64,000 bases of DNA. It comes from Vibrio echinoideorum (GTDB taxonomy: Bacteria; Pseudomonadota; Gammaproteobacteria; Enterobacterales; Vibrionaceae). The notes beneath the pieces were generated by a model. That model made no database searches. It was given only the letters and a program-made list of their open reading frames with translations, and was not told the origin of the DNA. A program made the translations under genes and the position numbers. Location: contig NZ_AP025484.1 in assembly GCF_024347455.1 (NCBI RefSeq), positions 1,612,001-1,676,000 on the forward strand. The letters run 5' to 3'. How positions within the stretch are numbered: the first letter of the stretch is position 1; each line of letters starts with the position of its first letter. Positions 18,882 through 27,147 of the stretch are shown here, in pieces.

Positions 18882-21800
18882 ATGGATAACAAACGTCGTC
18901 AATTTTTGAAAACAGGCCTTGCTGCCGGTGGTGTTGGAGCTTTTGCTGCAGGTTATGCGACAACCACAAAACACATGGTTCACGGTGCTATCGATGGTAC
19001 CGCTGGTAAGAAAACCAACCACATCCACCACGGTAATTCGCTAGAGACGGAATACAGTGTCGATGAGCAAGGTAAGATTTCGCCGAATCCAAACCAACGC
19101 GTTGCACCGTCAATGTGTTTCGGTTGCTGGACACTGTGTGGCCTGCGTGTGCGTATCGATAATCGCAATGACGAGATCTTGCGTATCTCGGGTAACCCGT
19201 ATCACCCGCTATCAAGTGACCAGCAGATCCCGTTCAAAACGCCCGTAAAAGACGCCTACATTGGCTTGTCTGGTGAATCAGGTATCAATAACCGCTCGAC
19301 AGCCTGCGCCCGCGGTAACGGCATGTTAGAAATTCAAAACAGCCCGTACCGAATCACTCAACCGCTCAAACGTGTTGGTAAGCGTGGTGAAGGTAAATGG
19401 GAGCCGATCAGTTACGAACAACTCATCTCTGAGATCACCGAAGGTGGTAACTTATTCGGAGAGGGCGAAGTCGAGGGCTTAAGATCGATTCGTGATATCG
19501 AAACACCGCTCGATCCGAACAACCCTGAATACGGTCCTAAAGCCAACCAGTTACTAGTGACTAATGCGGGTAATGAAGGTCGTGATGACATCTTGAAGCG
19601 TTTTGCGTTTAACAGCTACGGAACACGCAACTTTGGTCACCACGGCTCTTACTGTGGTTACGCATTCCGTGCAGGTTCTGGCGCGATCATGAATGATTTA
19701 GACAAGTTCTCGCACTTAAAACCAGACTTCAACAACGCAGAGTTCATTCTTTTCATCGGTATGTCTCCGGCTCAAGCGGGTAACCCGTTCAAGCGTCAAG
19801 CAAGACAACTGGCTGAAGCTCGTACTAATGGAAAACTGAGCTACACCATTGTGACTCCAAGCCTTCCAGCAGGATCATCGAGCCTTGCGGCGGGCGATCG
19901 TAACAACTGGCTACCGATCAAACCGGGCACTGATTCAGCATTAGTCCTGGGCATGATCCAATGGATCATCGAAAACCAGCGCTACAATCACGATTTCTTG
20001 TCTCGCCCAAGCGCACAAGCGATGCAAAAAGCAGGCACCACGCATTGGTGTAATGCTTCACACCTTGTGATCAGTGACGAAACACACCCACAAAATGGAC
20101 GTATGCTCCGTGCATCGGATATTGGATTGCTAGAAACAGGCGAACCGATGTCTGACGATGATGGATTCATCGCACTAGATGTGACAACGTCACTGTTATC
20201 ATCGCATATTCAGGTGAATGAAGCGGCTCTGTTCGTTGATCAAGACGTAGAAATCGATGGTCAGAGCGTTCGTGTTAAGTCTTCTCTACAAAGATTAAAA
20301 GAAGAAGCCTTCAAGTATGACCTTACTTACTACAGTGAGCAGTGTGAAATTCCACAAGACCAGATTATTGCGCTGGCGAAACGCTTCACCAGCTACGGAA
20401 CGAAAGCCGTCGTCGATACCCACGGTGGCAACATGCACACCAACGGCTTCTACAACTCGTTCTCTATCTTAATGCTGAACGCGCTGATCGGTAACATCAA
20501 CGCGAAAGGCGGTGCGATGGCGAAAGCAGGCGGCTACCCAACTTCTGTTGCAGGTCCACGTTACGACTTTACCAAATTCAAAGGCAAGACTAAGCCTCAA
20601 GGCGTGTTCTTATCTCGCAGCAAATTCCCGTATCACAAGACCAGCGAATACAAGCGTCGCGTTGCTGCAGGTGAATCACCCTACCCAACGCGTGCTCCGT
20701 GGTACCCAATCTCTGCGCCGCTTTTAACCGAGCATTTATCAGCTGCGATTGATGGCTACCCTTACCGTGCAAAAGCGTGGATCAACCACATGGCAAACCC
20801 ACTTTATGGCGTTCCGGGTTTAGACAACTTACTAGGGGAGAAGCTTAAGGATCCAAAACAACTTGGCTTGATCGTCTCTATCGATGCCTTCATCAATGAG
20901 ACAACAGCATTATCGGATTACCTCGTGCCTGACACGGTTACTTACGAAAGCTGGGGCATGGCAACTCCCTGGCATGGTGTCGCGACCAAAGCGATAACCG
21001 CTCGTTGGCCGATTGTTGAGCCTAAAACTTCCCGCACTCAAGACGGACGTGCCATCAACCTAGAGAACTTCTTTATTGATGTGGCAAAAACACTGGGCTT
21101 AGGTGGCTTCGGCGATAACGTAATTAAAGACAGCCAAGGTAACTGGCACGGTATTCATAGCGCTGAAGATTTCTATCTACGCTCTGCAGCTAACTTGGCA
21201 TTCGTAAAAGGCGGCGTACCAAATGTAGACGCTGAAGATATCGTTTGGTCTGGTCTAGAGCGCCTAGTCCCTGTGATGAACAAAACGCTTAAACCAGAAG
21301 AGATGCTCAAAGTGGCGTATATCTTTGCGCGTGGCGGTCGTTTTGAAGACGCAACCAATGCCTACACCAATGAAACCATGAAGTACAAATGGACCAAACC
21401 ATTGGCTATTTGGAATGAAAAACTCGGTACGTCTCGTAATACCATCAGTGGCGAGCAATACATGGGTTGTCCTACATGGTATCCACAAAAGTTAGCAGAC
21501 GGTACGCCTTTGGTAGAGCAGTTCCCAGTAACAGAGTGGCCATTCACACTAACCAACTTTAAGTCCAACATTCACAGTGCGGTGTCTAACTTATCACCAC
21601 GCTTGGAATCCATTAAAGGCGTGAACCCGGTTTACATTCACCCACAAGACGCCTCTTCTGCTGGCATCAAAACAGGCGATGTATTTGCCATTGAAACACC
21701 GAGTTCAACCACACATGCGTTGGCGATGGTGATTGATGGTATAAAACAGGGAACATTAGGCTTTGAACACGGCTTTGGACACAAAGAACTCGGTGAGCGT

Positions 21801-21974
21801 GCACACTGGATTGGTGACACACAACAACCAGTGAAAATGAAGTCAAACGATGGCGTTAACATCAATGATATTGGCTTGATTGATCCGACGAGAGAAGGCA
21901 AAGGCGTGATGCTTGATTGGGTTGTGGGCGCAGCGGCAAGACAAGCGCTTCCGGCTAAGATCTACAAGGTCTAG
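18882..21974 (+). CDS. ttrA: Tetrathionate reductase catalytic subunit TtrA
   Basis: 1030-residue molybdopterin enzyme of the DMSO-reductase superfamily. It has a Tat signal (NKRRQFLKTGLAAGG) and an N-terminal 4Fe-4S motif (SMCFGCWTLCG ... STACARGNG). The GSYCGYAF segment, about 265 residues in, holds a Cys in the region expected to ligate Mo. The C-terminal molydopterin dinucleotide-binding domain includes VYIHPQDASSAGIKTGD. It reduces tetrathionate to two thiosulfate, allowing anaerobic respiration. It follows ttrC by 14 bases. Salmonella TtrA has similar length and layout. Confidence 0.96.
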   Translation: MDNKRRQFLKTGLAAGGVGAFAAGYATTTKHMVHGAIDGTAGKKTNHIHHGNSLETEYSVDEQGKISPNPNQRVAPSMCFGCWTLCGLRVRIDNRNDEILRISGNPYHPLSSDQQIPFKTPVKDAYIGLSGESGINNRSTACARGNGMLEIQNSPYRITQPLKRVGKRGEGKWEPISYEQLISEITEGGNLFGEGEVEGLRSIRDIETPLDPNNPEYGPKANQLLVTNAGNEGRDDILKRFAFNSYGTRNFGHHGSYCGYAFRAGSGAIMNDLDKFSHLKPDFNNAEFILFIGMSPAQAGNPFKRQARQLAEARTNGKLSYTIVTPSLPAGSSSLAAGDRNNWLPIKPGTDSALVLGMIQWIIENQRYNHDFLSRPSAQAMQKAGTTHWCNASHLVISDETHPQNGRMLRASDIGLLETGEPMSDDDGFIALDVTTSLLSSHIQVNEAALFVDQDVEIDGQSVRVKSSLQRLKEEAFKYDLTYYSEQCEIPQDQIIALAKRFTSYGTKAVVDTHGGNMHTNGFYNSFSILMLNALIGNINAKGGAMAKAGGYPTSVAGPRYDFTKFKGKTKPQGVFLSRSKFPYHKTSEYKRRVAAGESPYPTRAPWYPISAPLLTEHLSAAIDGYPYRAKAWINHMANPLYGVPGLDNLLGEKLKDPKQLGLIVSIDAFINETTALSDYLVPDTVTYESWGMATPWHGVATKAITARWPIVEPKTSRTQDGRAINLENFFIDVAKTLGLGGFGDNVIKDSQGNWHGIHSAEDFYLRSAANLAFVKGGVPNVDAEDIVWSGLERLVPVMNKTLKPEEMLKVAYIFARGGRFEDATNAYTNETMKYKWTKPLAIWNEKLGTSRNTISGEQYMGCPTWYPQKLADGTPLVEQFPVTEWPFTLTNFKSNIHSAVSNLSPRLESIKGVNPVYIHPQDASSAGIKTGDVFAIETPSSTTHALAMVIDGIKQGTLGFEHGFGHKELGERAHWIGDTQQPVKMKSNDGVNINDIGLIDPTREGKGVMLDWVVGAAARQALPAKIYKV

Positions 21975-22049
21975 CTTAAACTCAGTAAGCTCTAACTTAA
22001 GCACTTAATCAAAACACTTCTTTATCTGATTTGCAGATGAGAACACAAC

Positions 22050-22086
22050 AGGGCAACTTCGTCATTCGAGGTTGCTCTGCTTTTTC
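22050..22086 (+). terminator. Terminator after ttrA
   Basis: AGGGCAACTTCG ... CGAGGTTGCTCT stem with two mismatched positions, five-base loop, then GC and five T. Confidence 0.7.
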
Positions 22087-22097
22087 ATCCCCTTAAT

Positions 22098-22186
22098 CTA
22101 GAAAAGCACCCTATTTGGATAAAACGCCCAATCTACATACAGCATCGGGACTAGATAAAGCATCCGGTCTAGATAAAGTAATCAAC
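22098..22186 (+). repeat. Degenerate 18-base tandem array
   Basis: About five units of 18 bases, best conserved as CTAGATAAAGCATCCGGT and CTAGATAAAGTAATCAAC (units 4 and 5), with earlier units more worn. It lies past the ttrA terminator and before the tsdB promoter. No ORF. The following 120 bases hold nothing I recognise except a weak 24-codon ORF at 22307-22381 (MAVPLHFVNGSW...). Confidence 0.55.
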
Positions 22187-22395
22187 CCAAAGCCATTAGT
22201 AATCTTCATTTCACCACAACTTTTTTAGCCCGCATCCATAAAGCAGCTATGCTTATACAATCGGTGCCATAAAAGAGCCTTAACAAGCAGTTACACCGAG
22301 GCGAACATGGCAGTTCCCTTGCATTTCGTTAACGGCAGTTGGATCAGCCTATCGAAGTTCACATCAATACCATTATGGTGACTGAGGTTATTAAT

Positions 22396-22444
22396 GTGAG
22401 ACTCACCTCAAGTCCCAAGTGAATTAATGTGGAAATCCACAATA
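22396..22444. promoter_or_regulatory. Shared operator, copy 2, and a half-similar dyad (before tsdB)
   Basis: ATGTGGAAATCCACAATA at 22427-22444 is identical to the element before ttrB. Upstream, GTGAG-A-CTCAC (22396-22406), preceded by TAAT as in copy 2, looks like a weaker site 32 bases away, roughly three helical turns. Confidence 0.72.
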
Positions 22445-22500
22445 GCGCGAACAACCAATTATGTCGAAAATGCGTGCATTACAACCAATAGCGACGCCTC

Positions 22501-23142
22501 ATGACTAAGCTGACAATTAAAACTCAAACTTTAACGCTTTGCATCGCTGCTCTAGGAAGCCTTTCTTTATCCGCTTTTGCACAAGCAGCGCCTAACCCAA
22601 TGCCAGAAGCTGCAGAAACCTGTAGCGGCTGCCACCAAGCCGACGGTAAAGGCATGCCCAACATCGCCCCTATGCTTACAGGGCTCAATGCTGATTACCT
22701 CGAACACCAACTAATCCTGTTCTCAAGTGGTGAGCGTCAAAGCGCAATCATGAAGGGAATGGCTGACGGTGTGTCTGACCCTGCCGTTCGTCGTGAAGTC
22801 GCAGAATACTTTGCATCACTGCCTTCATACGAATTCACCGATTTAGAACAGCGCGGCTCACAAGCTGATATCGATAACCCTTATCGTAAACTTGTATTCC
22901 AAGGCGATTGGGACCGAAACATCCCAGCTTGTGCAACCTGCCACGGACCAAGTGGGATGGGCGTAGACAAATTCCCACGCCTAGCCAGTCAACACGCCGA
23001 CTACATTCAAACTCAGCTCAACGCTTGGAAAAACGGCACTCGGAAGGGTGATGATTTGAACATGATGGGCAACATCGCGGGCAAGCTAACCGACGATGAA
23101 ATCAAAAACCTGTCGTACTACTTCGCATCTTTCCGATACTAA
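22501..23142 (+). CDS. tsdB: TsdB-like diheme cytochrome c4
   Basis: 213 residues with a cleavable signal (... LSLSAFAQA). Two c-type heme sites, CSGCHQADGKG and CATCHGPSGMG, each begin a similar half of about 90 residues, the duplicated c4 layout. In other bacteria TsdB is the electron partner encoded beside or fused to the thiosulfate dehydrogenase TsdA; here tsdA follows by nine bases. No clear ribosome site precedes the ATG. The symbol rests on the neighbour; a general cytochrome c4 is the alternative. Confidence 0.85.
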   Translation: MTKLTIKTQTLTLCIAALGSLSLSAFAQAAPNPMPEAAETCSGCHQADGKGMPNIAPMLTGLNADYLEHQLILFSSGERQSAIMKGMADGVSDPAVRREVAEYFASLPSYEFTDLEQRGSQADIDNPYRKLVFQGDWDRNIPACATCHGPSGMGVDKFPRLASQHADYIQTQLNAWKNGTRKGDDLNMMGNIAGKLTDDEIKNLSYYFASFRY

Positions 23143-23151
23143 AGGGCTCGC

Positions 23152-24213
23152 ATGAAAACACTACTTCTAATTACCGCAACCCTTGCCTCTGGAATCGCTT
23201 ATGCCGAAGCTGAGTTGCCTGATCGCCAAACCGAATTACCAGCCGTTGAGAAGCCTCAAGATAACAAATATCTAGTGCCACGAAACTTGGTAGATATTCC
23301 TGCAGGGGAGTTTGGCGACAAAGTAAAACTGGGTTATTCGCTGTTTGTCGATTCACAACAGATGCGTGGTACGTTCGTAGGCAATGAACAAAACTGTGTC
23401 AACTGCCACATGCAAGCGGGCATGAAACCAAATGCCGCACCTCTTTGGGGAGCGTATATGGCTTACCCTGCGTATCGCTCTAAAAATGACAAAGTAAACA
23501 GCTACGCAGAACGTATCCAAGGCTGTTTCACTTACTCAATGAATGGTTTACCACCAGCAGTGGGCTCAAAAGAGATGGTCGCGCTAACCGCTTACTCGTA
23601 CTGGTTGGCAATGGGCGGTATCTTGGATAAGAACGGCATGCAAGACACACCCGTTCCTGAGGTTAGCGATGCAGATTTACAAGTCGGAGGAAAAGCGGAG
23701 AGCTTCCCTCTTCCTGAAGAGCTGTTAAGCAAATACCCAATCGATGACCGCAGCAAGCTTGCAGGTCGCGGCTACCCTAAGATTGCTAACCCTGAACAAG
23801 AGCCGTCGATAGCCCGTGGCGAAAAGGTTTATCAAACCAGCTGCCAAACGTGTCATGGACAGAATGGTGAAGGTATCAAAGGGGACGACGGCCGCTCATA
23901 CCTACCACCACTTTGGGGCAAAAACTCATTCAACTGGGGCGCAGGTATGCACCGCGTAAACACCGCCGCGTACTTCATCTACGAAAACATGCCGCTTGGA
24001 AAAAGCCAACAGCTTTCAATTCAGGATGCGTGGGATGTGGCCGCGTTTGTGAACAGTCATGAACGCCCACAAGACCCTCGATACAAAGGCGATGTTGCCG
24101 GCAATGCTAAGCGTTATCACAGCCACCAAGGTTACTATGGCAAAGAAGTCGACGGTCATGTACTGGGTTCAAAAGCCTACCCAAGTGGTAAAGAAGTGAT
24201 TAATGATCACTAA
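23152..24213 (+). CDS. tsdA: TsdA-type thiosulfate dehydrogenase / tetrathionate reductase
   Basis: 353 residues with a signal peptide (ATLASGIAYAEA). Heme 1 is NCVNCHMQAG, followed by the TsdA signature PLWGAYMAYPAYRSK and IQGCFTYSMNG, in which the Cys is the unusual heme-1 ligand of TsdA. Heme 2 is CQTCHGQNGEG, with a Met ligand candidate in ENMPLGKSQ. TsdA joins two thiosulfates to tetrathionate in the periplasm, or runs backwards in some bacteria. It shares its regulatory element with ttrBCA, so thiosulfate and tetrathionate turnover look coordinated. Direction in vivo is unknown. Confidence 0.9.
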   Translation: MKTLLLITATLASGIAYAEAELPDRQTELPAVEKPQDNKYLVPRNLVDIPAGEFGDKVKLGYSLFVDSQQMRGTFVGNEQNCVNCHMQAGMKPNAAPLWGAYMAYPAYRSKNDKVNSYAERIQGCFTYSMNGLPPAVGSKEMVALTAYSYWLAMGGILDKNGMQDTPVPEVSDADLQVGGKAESFPLPEELLSKYPIDDRSKLAGRGYPKIANPEQEPSIARGEKVYQTSCQTCHGQNGEGIKGDDGRSYLPPLWGKNSFNWGAGMHRVNTAAYFIYENMPLGKSQQLSIQDAWDVAAFVNSHERPQDPRYKGDVAGNAKRYHSHQGYYGKEVDGHVLGSKAYPSGKEVINDH

Positions 24214-24334
24214 TTCGTTTTAAAGATCAGTAACCGGTTTTCGTGAGTAGTCATGCCTTTCAGTGAGACCGGATAGTTGCTCACGCCAGCTATAGCTAAG
24301 CTTTACATTGTAAATCAGCTATAGCCAGAGGAAT

Positions 24335-24376
24335 AAAAAGGAGCTAGATCGTATGACGATTTAGCTCCTTTTTTAG
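24335..24376. terminator. Bidirectional terminator between tsdA and LysR gene
   Basis: AAAAGGAGCTA ... TAGCTCCTTTT stem with A-run and T-run on either side, serving the convergent genes. Confidence 0.9.
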
Positions 24377-24397
24377 TTTGTACTATTAGAAAAACAA

Positions 24398-25327
24398 CTA
24401 ACCTTGCTGCATCTTCTCCCAAATGGTCGGAGAGCCAATATAGTCTTGAACCGTAGTGATGAATTCTTTAACCAGCTTAGTTTGCTTACGGTGCGGATAA
24501 ACGGCATAAATAGCCGTATCAGCAGTAGAGATTGGGTAGTCTGGAAGTAAAGTGACCAAGCCAAGTTCTTTCATTGAGGCATACAAGTTTGATTGATCGA
24601 GGAAACCATATCCTAAGCCATCTTTTACGCAAGACACCATGGTGCGAACATCACTCACCTTATAGTTGCCACGAATCGTTAGGCTCTGGAAGGTATTACC
24701 GTGCGGCTCTTCGCTGATACGTAAATGATCAACCGTCATATCGCCATTGGTATAAATTACAGCAGGTAACGCGAGCAAATCTTGTGGCGTCTTCGGTTCA
24801 CCATACTGCTTCACAAAGTCGTTCGAGGCGACTAACATGAAGTTACTGTCGGCAATCTTCTTCGCAATCAAATTCGATTCAACAAGTTTGCTGAAGCGAA
24901 ATGCGATATCAAACTGCCCTGCGATAATGTTGGCGATCTTGTCGTCCAATGACAGCACGATCTGAACATCCGGGTACTTTCTCATGAACTGAGTGATGAT
25001 AGGTTGCAGGTATTGCTGACCAAAATAGATGGGAGAAGTAATTCGTAGCACGCCTTTAGGTTCAGACTGATAAGAATCAGCAATGCCTTGGATCTGATTG
25101 ATGGTGTCTTTCAACACGTAGGTTTGCGCGAGAATATCTTCCCCTGCTGACGTCAGCGAGAACGAACGCGTAGAACGGTTGAGAAGCTGAACACCTAGGT
25201 CTTGCTCAAGCTTTTTTATTTGTTTAGAGAGTGATGAGTTGTCCATATCATGCAAGGTTGCCGCTTTGGTAAACGACCCTTGTTGAACCACATCTAAGAA
25301 CAATAACAACTGATTAGTATTGGGCAC
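24398..25327 (-). CDS. LysR-family transcriptional regulator
   Basis: 309 residues. The N-terminal winged HTH (about 1-60) reads NQLLLFLDVVQQGSFTKAA ... SSLSKQIKKLEQDLGVQLLNR, and the substrate-binding domain fills the rest, with the family-typical VLRITSPIYFGQQYLQP. It starts 26 bases after the Lrp-like gene on the same strand, so the two could be co-transcribed. Effector and targets are unknown; no divergent metabolic gene abuts it. Confidence 0.92.
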   Translation of the reverse strand: MPNTNQLLLFLDVVQQGSFTKAATLHDMDNSSLSKQIKKLEQDLGVQLLNRSTRSFSLTSAGEDILAQTYVLKDTINQIQGIADSYQSEPKGVLRITSPIYFGQQYLQPIITQFMRKYPDVQIVLSLDDKIANIIAGQFDIAFRFSKLVESNLIAKKIADSNFMLVASNDFVKQYGEPKTPQDLLALPAVIYTNGDMTVDHLRISEEPHGNTFQSLTIRGNYKVSDVRTMVSCVKDGLGYGFLDQSNLYASMKELGLVTLLPDYPISTADTAIYAVYPHRKQTKLVKEFITTVQDYIGSPTIWEKMQQG

Positions 25328-25353
25328 TGCGCCTCTCCTGAAATAAAACTCGA

Positions 25354-25794
25354 CTAGCGTTCATCTTTAGGGGTATCCATCACAACCATGGTCGTAATGG
25401 ATTGAACCTGAGCGCATTCCCCAAGCACATCGGCATGAAACTTCTTATAGCCCGGCAAATCTTTGGTTTCTACTCTCAGCAAATATTCATTAGCGCCGGT
25501 AATGTTGTGGCATTCCACCACCTCTTTTTCCATGCTGACATGCTGTTCAAATTCTAGCTGAGCCGATTTGCTGTGGCTCGATAAACCAATCGAAACATAA
25601 GCAATAAAGCCGACACCCATCAGGCCATTATCCAGAACTGCGCGGTAACCTTGAATGATCCCTTTACGCTCGAGATCCTGTACTCGCCTTAGAGTCGCTG
25701 AAGCCGACAAACCAATTCGTTCTGAAAGCTCAATGTTGGAGATTCTGCCGTCCAATTTAAGCTCTTGCAATATCCTTTCGTCAAATCTATCCAT
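25354..25794 (-). CDS. Lrp/AsnC-family regulator
   Basis: 146 residues. The HTH (about 1-60) includes RISNIELSERIGLSASATLRRVQDLE, and a C-terminal RAM ligand-binding domain includes VVECHNITGANEYLLRVETKD. Such proteins sense amino acids. The divergent gene 141 bases away is a LysE-type amino-acid exporter, a common pairing that suggests direct control. Confidence 0.93.
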   Translation of the reverse strand: MDRFDERILQELKLDGRISNIELSERIGLSASATLRRVQDLERKGIIQGYRAVLDNGLMGVGFIAYVSIGLSSHSKSAQLEFEQHVSMEKEVVECHNITGANEYLLRVETKDLPGYKKFHADVLGECAQVQSITTMVVMDTPKDER

Positions 25795-25935
25795 AAGTAC
25801 TTATTATTGTGCATTTAGTGATAATAAGTGAAATAAAAGCACATAATTGCCTCACTTTCCACCTACTATGTTTCTCAACACGTGAAAGTCATGACCGGTC
25901 AGTCACTTCGTTCATTTTATTGTAGGAGAACCATT

Positions 25936-26520
25936 ATGCCTTTAGAACAACTTAGCGCACTTGCCTTGTTTGCGTTTGTCTCGACCTTCACGCCGGGTCC
26001 AAATAACATCATGCTCATGACATCAGGTGCCAATGTTGGCTTTGCCCGTACTATTCCACACATGCTTGGGATAGCTCTAGGGTTTGCCGCCATGTTGTTG
26101 TTGGTTGGCTTCGGCTTAATGGGGATTTTCAACGCTTACCCTGTCTCTCACCAGATATTGAAATATCTAAGCCTGACTTACCTTGTGTACCTAGCAATTA
26201 AGATAGCATTGAGCGGCAAAGCCAAAAGCACCGCGGCTTATAAACCAATGACCTTCATTGGCGCGGCAAGTTTTCAGTGGGTAAACCCCAAAGGTTGGTC
26301 AATGGCACTGACTGCGATTTCAGTGTACAGCAGCGGCAGTTCATGGTGGGAGCTTGCGATCATCGCGGCGATATTCACGCTAGCCAACTTACCATCCGTG
26401 ACCTTCTGGACGGCAGCAGGCAAACAGCTACAGCACTGGCTAACAACGCCAGTACGCATCAAAAGCTTTAATTACGGCATGGCGGGCTTACTGTTAGCAT
26501 CAACGATTCCAATGCTCTAA
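25936..26520 (+). CDS. LysE/RhtB-family amino-acid exporter
   Basis: 194-residue inner-membrane protein with about six helices and the family N-terminal motif FVSTFTPGPNNIMLMTSGAN. The ATG after TAGGAGAACC is chosen; an upstream in-frame GTG would add 18 residues without a ribosome site. Exports an amino acid; which one cannot be told. Probably regulated by the divergent Lrp-like protein. Confidence 0.93.
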   Translation: MPLEQLSALALFAFVSTFTPGPNNIMLMTSGANVGFARTIPHMLGIALGFAAMLLLVGFGLMGIFNAYPVSHQILKYLSLTYLVYLAIKIALSGKAKSTAAYKPMTFIGAASFQWVNPKGWSMALTAISVYSSGSSWWELAIIAAIFTLANLPSVTFWTAAGKQLQHWLTTPVRIKSFNYGMAGLLLASTIPML

Positions 26521-26540
26521 TCGAATAAGTTTCTTATCTT

Positions 26541-26569
26541 GTGATGGTTAGTACACAAGTGCTAGCCAT
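26541..26569. terminator. Hairpin between convergent lysE-type and DUF1294 genes
   Basis: GATGGTTAG ... CTAGCCATC stem with a ten-base loop and no strong T-run on the plus strand. Confidence 0.45.
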
Positions 26570-26577
26570 CATTCTGG

Positions 26578-26967
26578 TTAAAGATATCCAATAATCTCAC
26601 TTAACCAACGACCAAATAACGCCTGCCCGCTTGGTGTTAACGTCCACACAAACACCGCTACATTAATTGCCACTGTCAGCCAATAGATAGATCTGAACGG
26701 CTGCTTCTGCGTTTTATGGCGCAGCTTATCTTGAGCAATCAAAGCCCCTAACCAACCACCAGCAACAGACAAAATATGGAGAGTTTTCTCAGGCACACGC
26801 CAATTGCCATTGATCGCCGCCCTCTTGTCCTTTGCGTACACGAAAAACGTCACCAATCCGATAACCAAATACCACACCAACAGCGCTTTCGAACTTTCTA
26901 CAAACAACGCGGATACCGCCACGAGAACCAGATAAGTGATAGCGATTTGAATAGATGAAGACAACAT
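26578..26967 (-). CDS. DUF1294 family membrane protein
   Basis: About 129 residues with hydrophobic segments at the N-terminus (ITYLVLVAVSALFVES), in the middle (LLVWYLVIGLVTFFVYAKDKRAA) and near the end (INVAVFVWTLTP). The conserved DUF1294 block RVPEKTLHILSVAGGWLGALIAQ ... RHKTQKQPFR is visible. Function of the family is unknown. The start could be the TTG three bases upstream; both sit close to AAAAGGAG. Confidence 0.85.
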   Translation of the reverse strand: MLSSSIQIAITYLVLVAVSALFVESSKALLVWYLVIGLVTFFVYAKDKRAAINGNWRVPEKTLHILSVAGGWLGALIAQDKLRHKTQKQPFRSIYWLTVAINVAVFVWTLTPSGQALFGRWLSEIIGYL

Positions 26968-27027
26968 CAACTCCTTTTGGGTAACAGCTCACATACTGTA
27001 GCAATTACGCCCTGTAGATTTTGATAA

Positions 27028-27111
27028 GGATGAGCCGTTATTTACCACGATTGGTATAAATAAAACAGCAATTAGGTCAGCCTCCCAATTAAGAGAAACG
27101 CCCTTTCATCC
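27028..27111. promoter_or_regulatory. Candidate MalT boxes before the GH13 gene
   Basis: GGATGA on the plus strand (27028-27033) and on the minus strand (27106-27111) match the MalT box core. The second is only about 37 bases from the start codon and may be fortuitous. Confidence 0.45.
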
Positions 27112-27147
27112 CTACATAACATGATGGAAGTTAAAGGAATTATAAAT

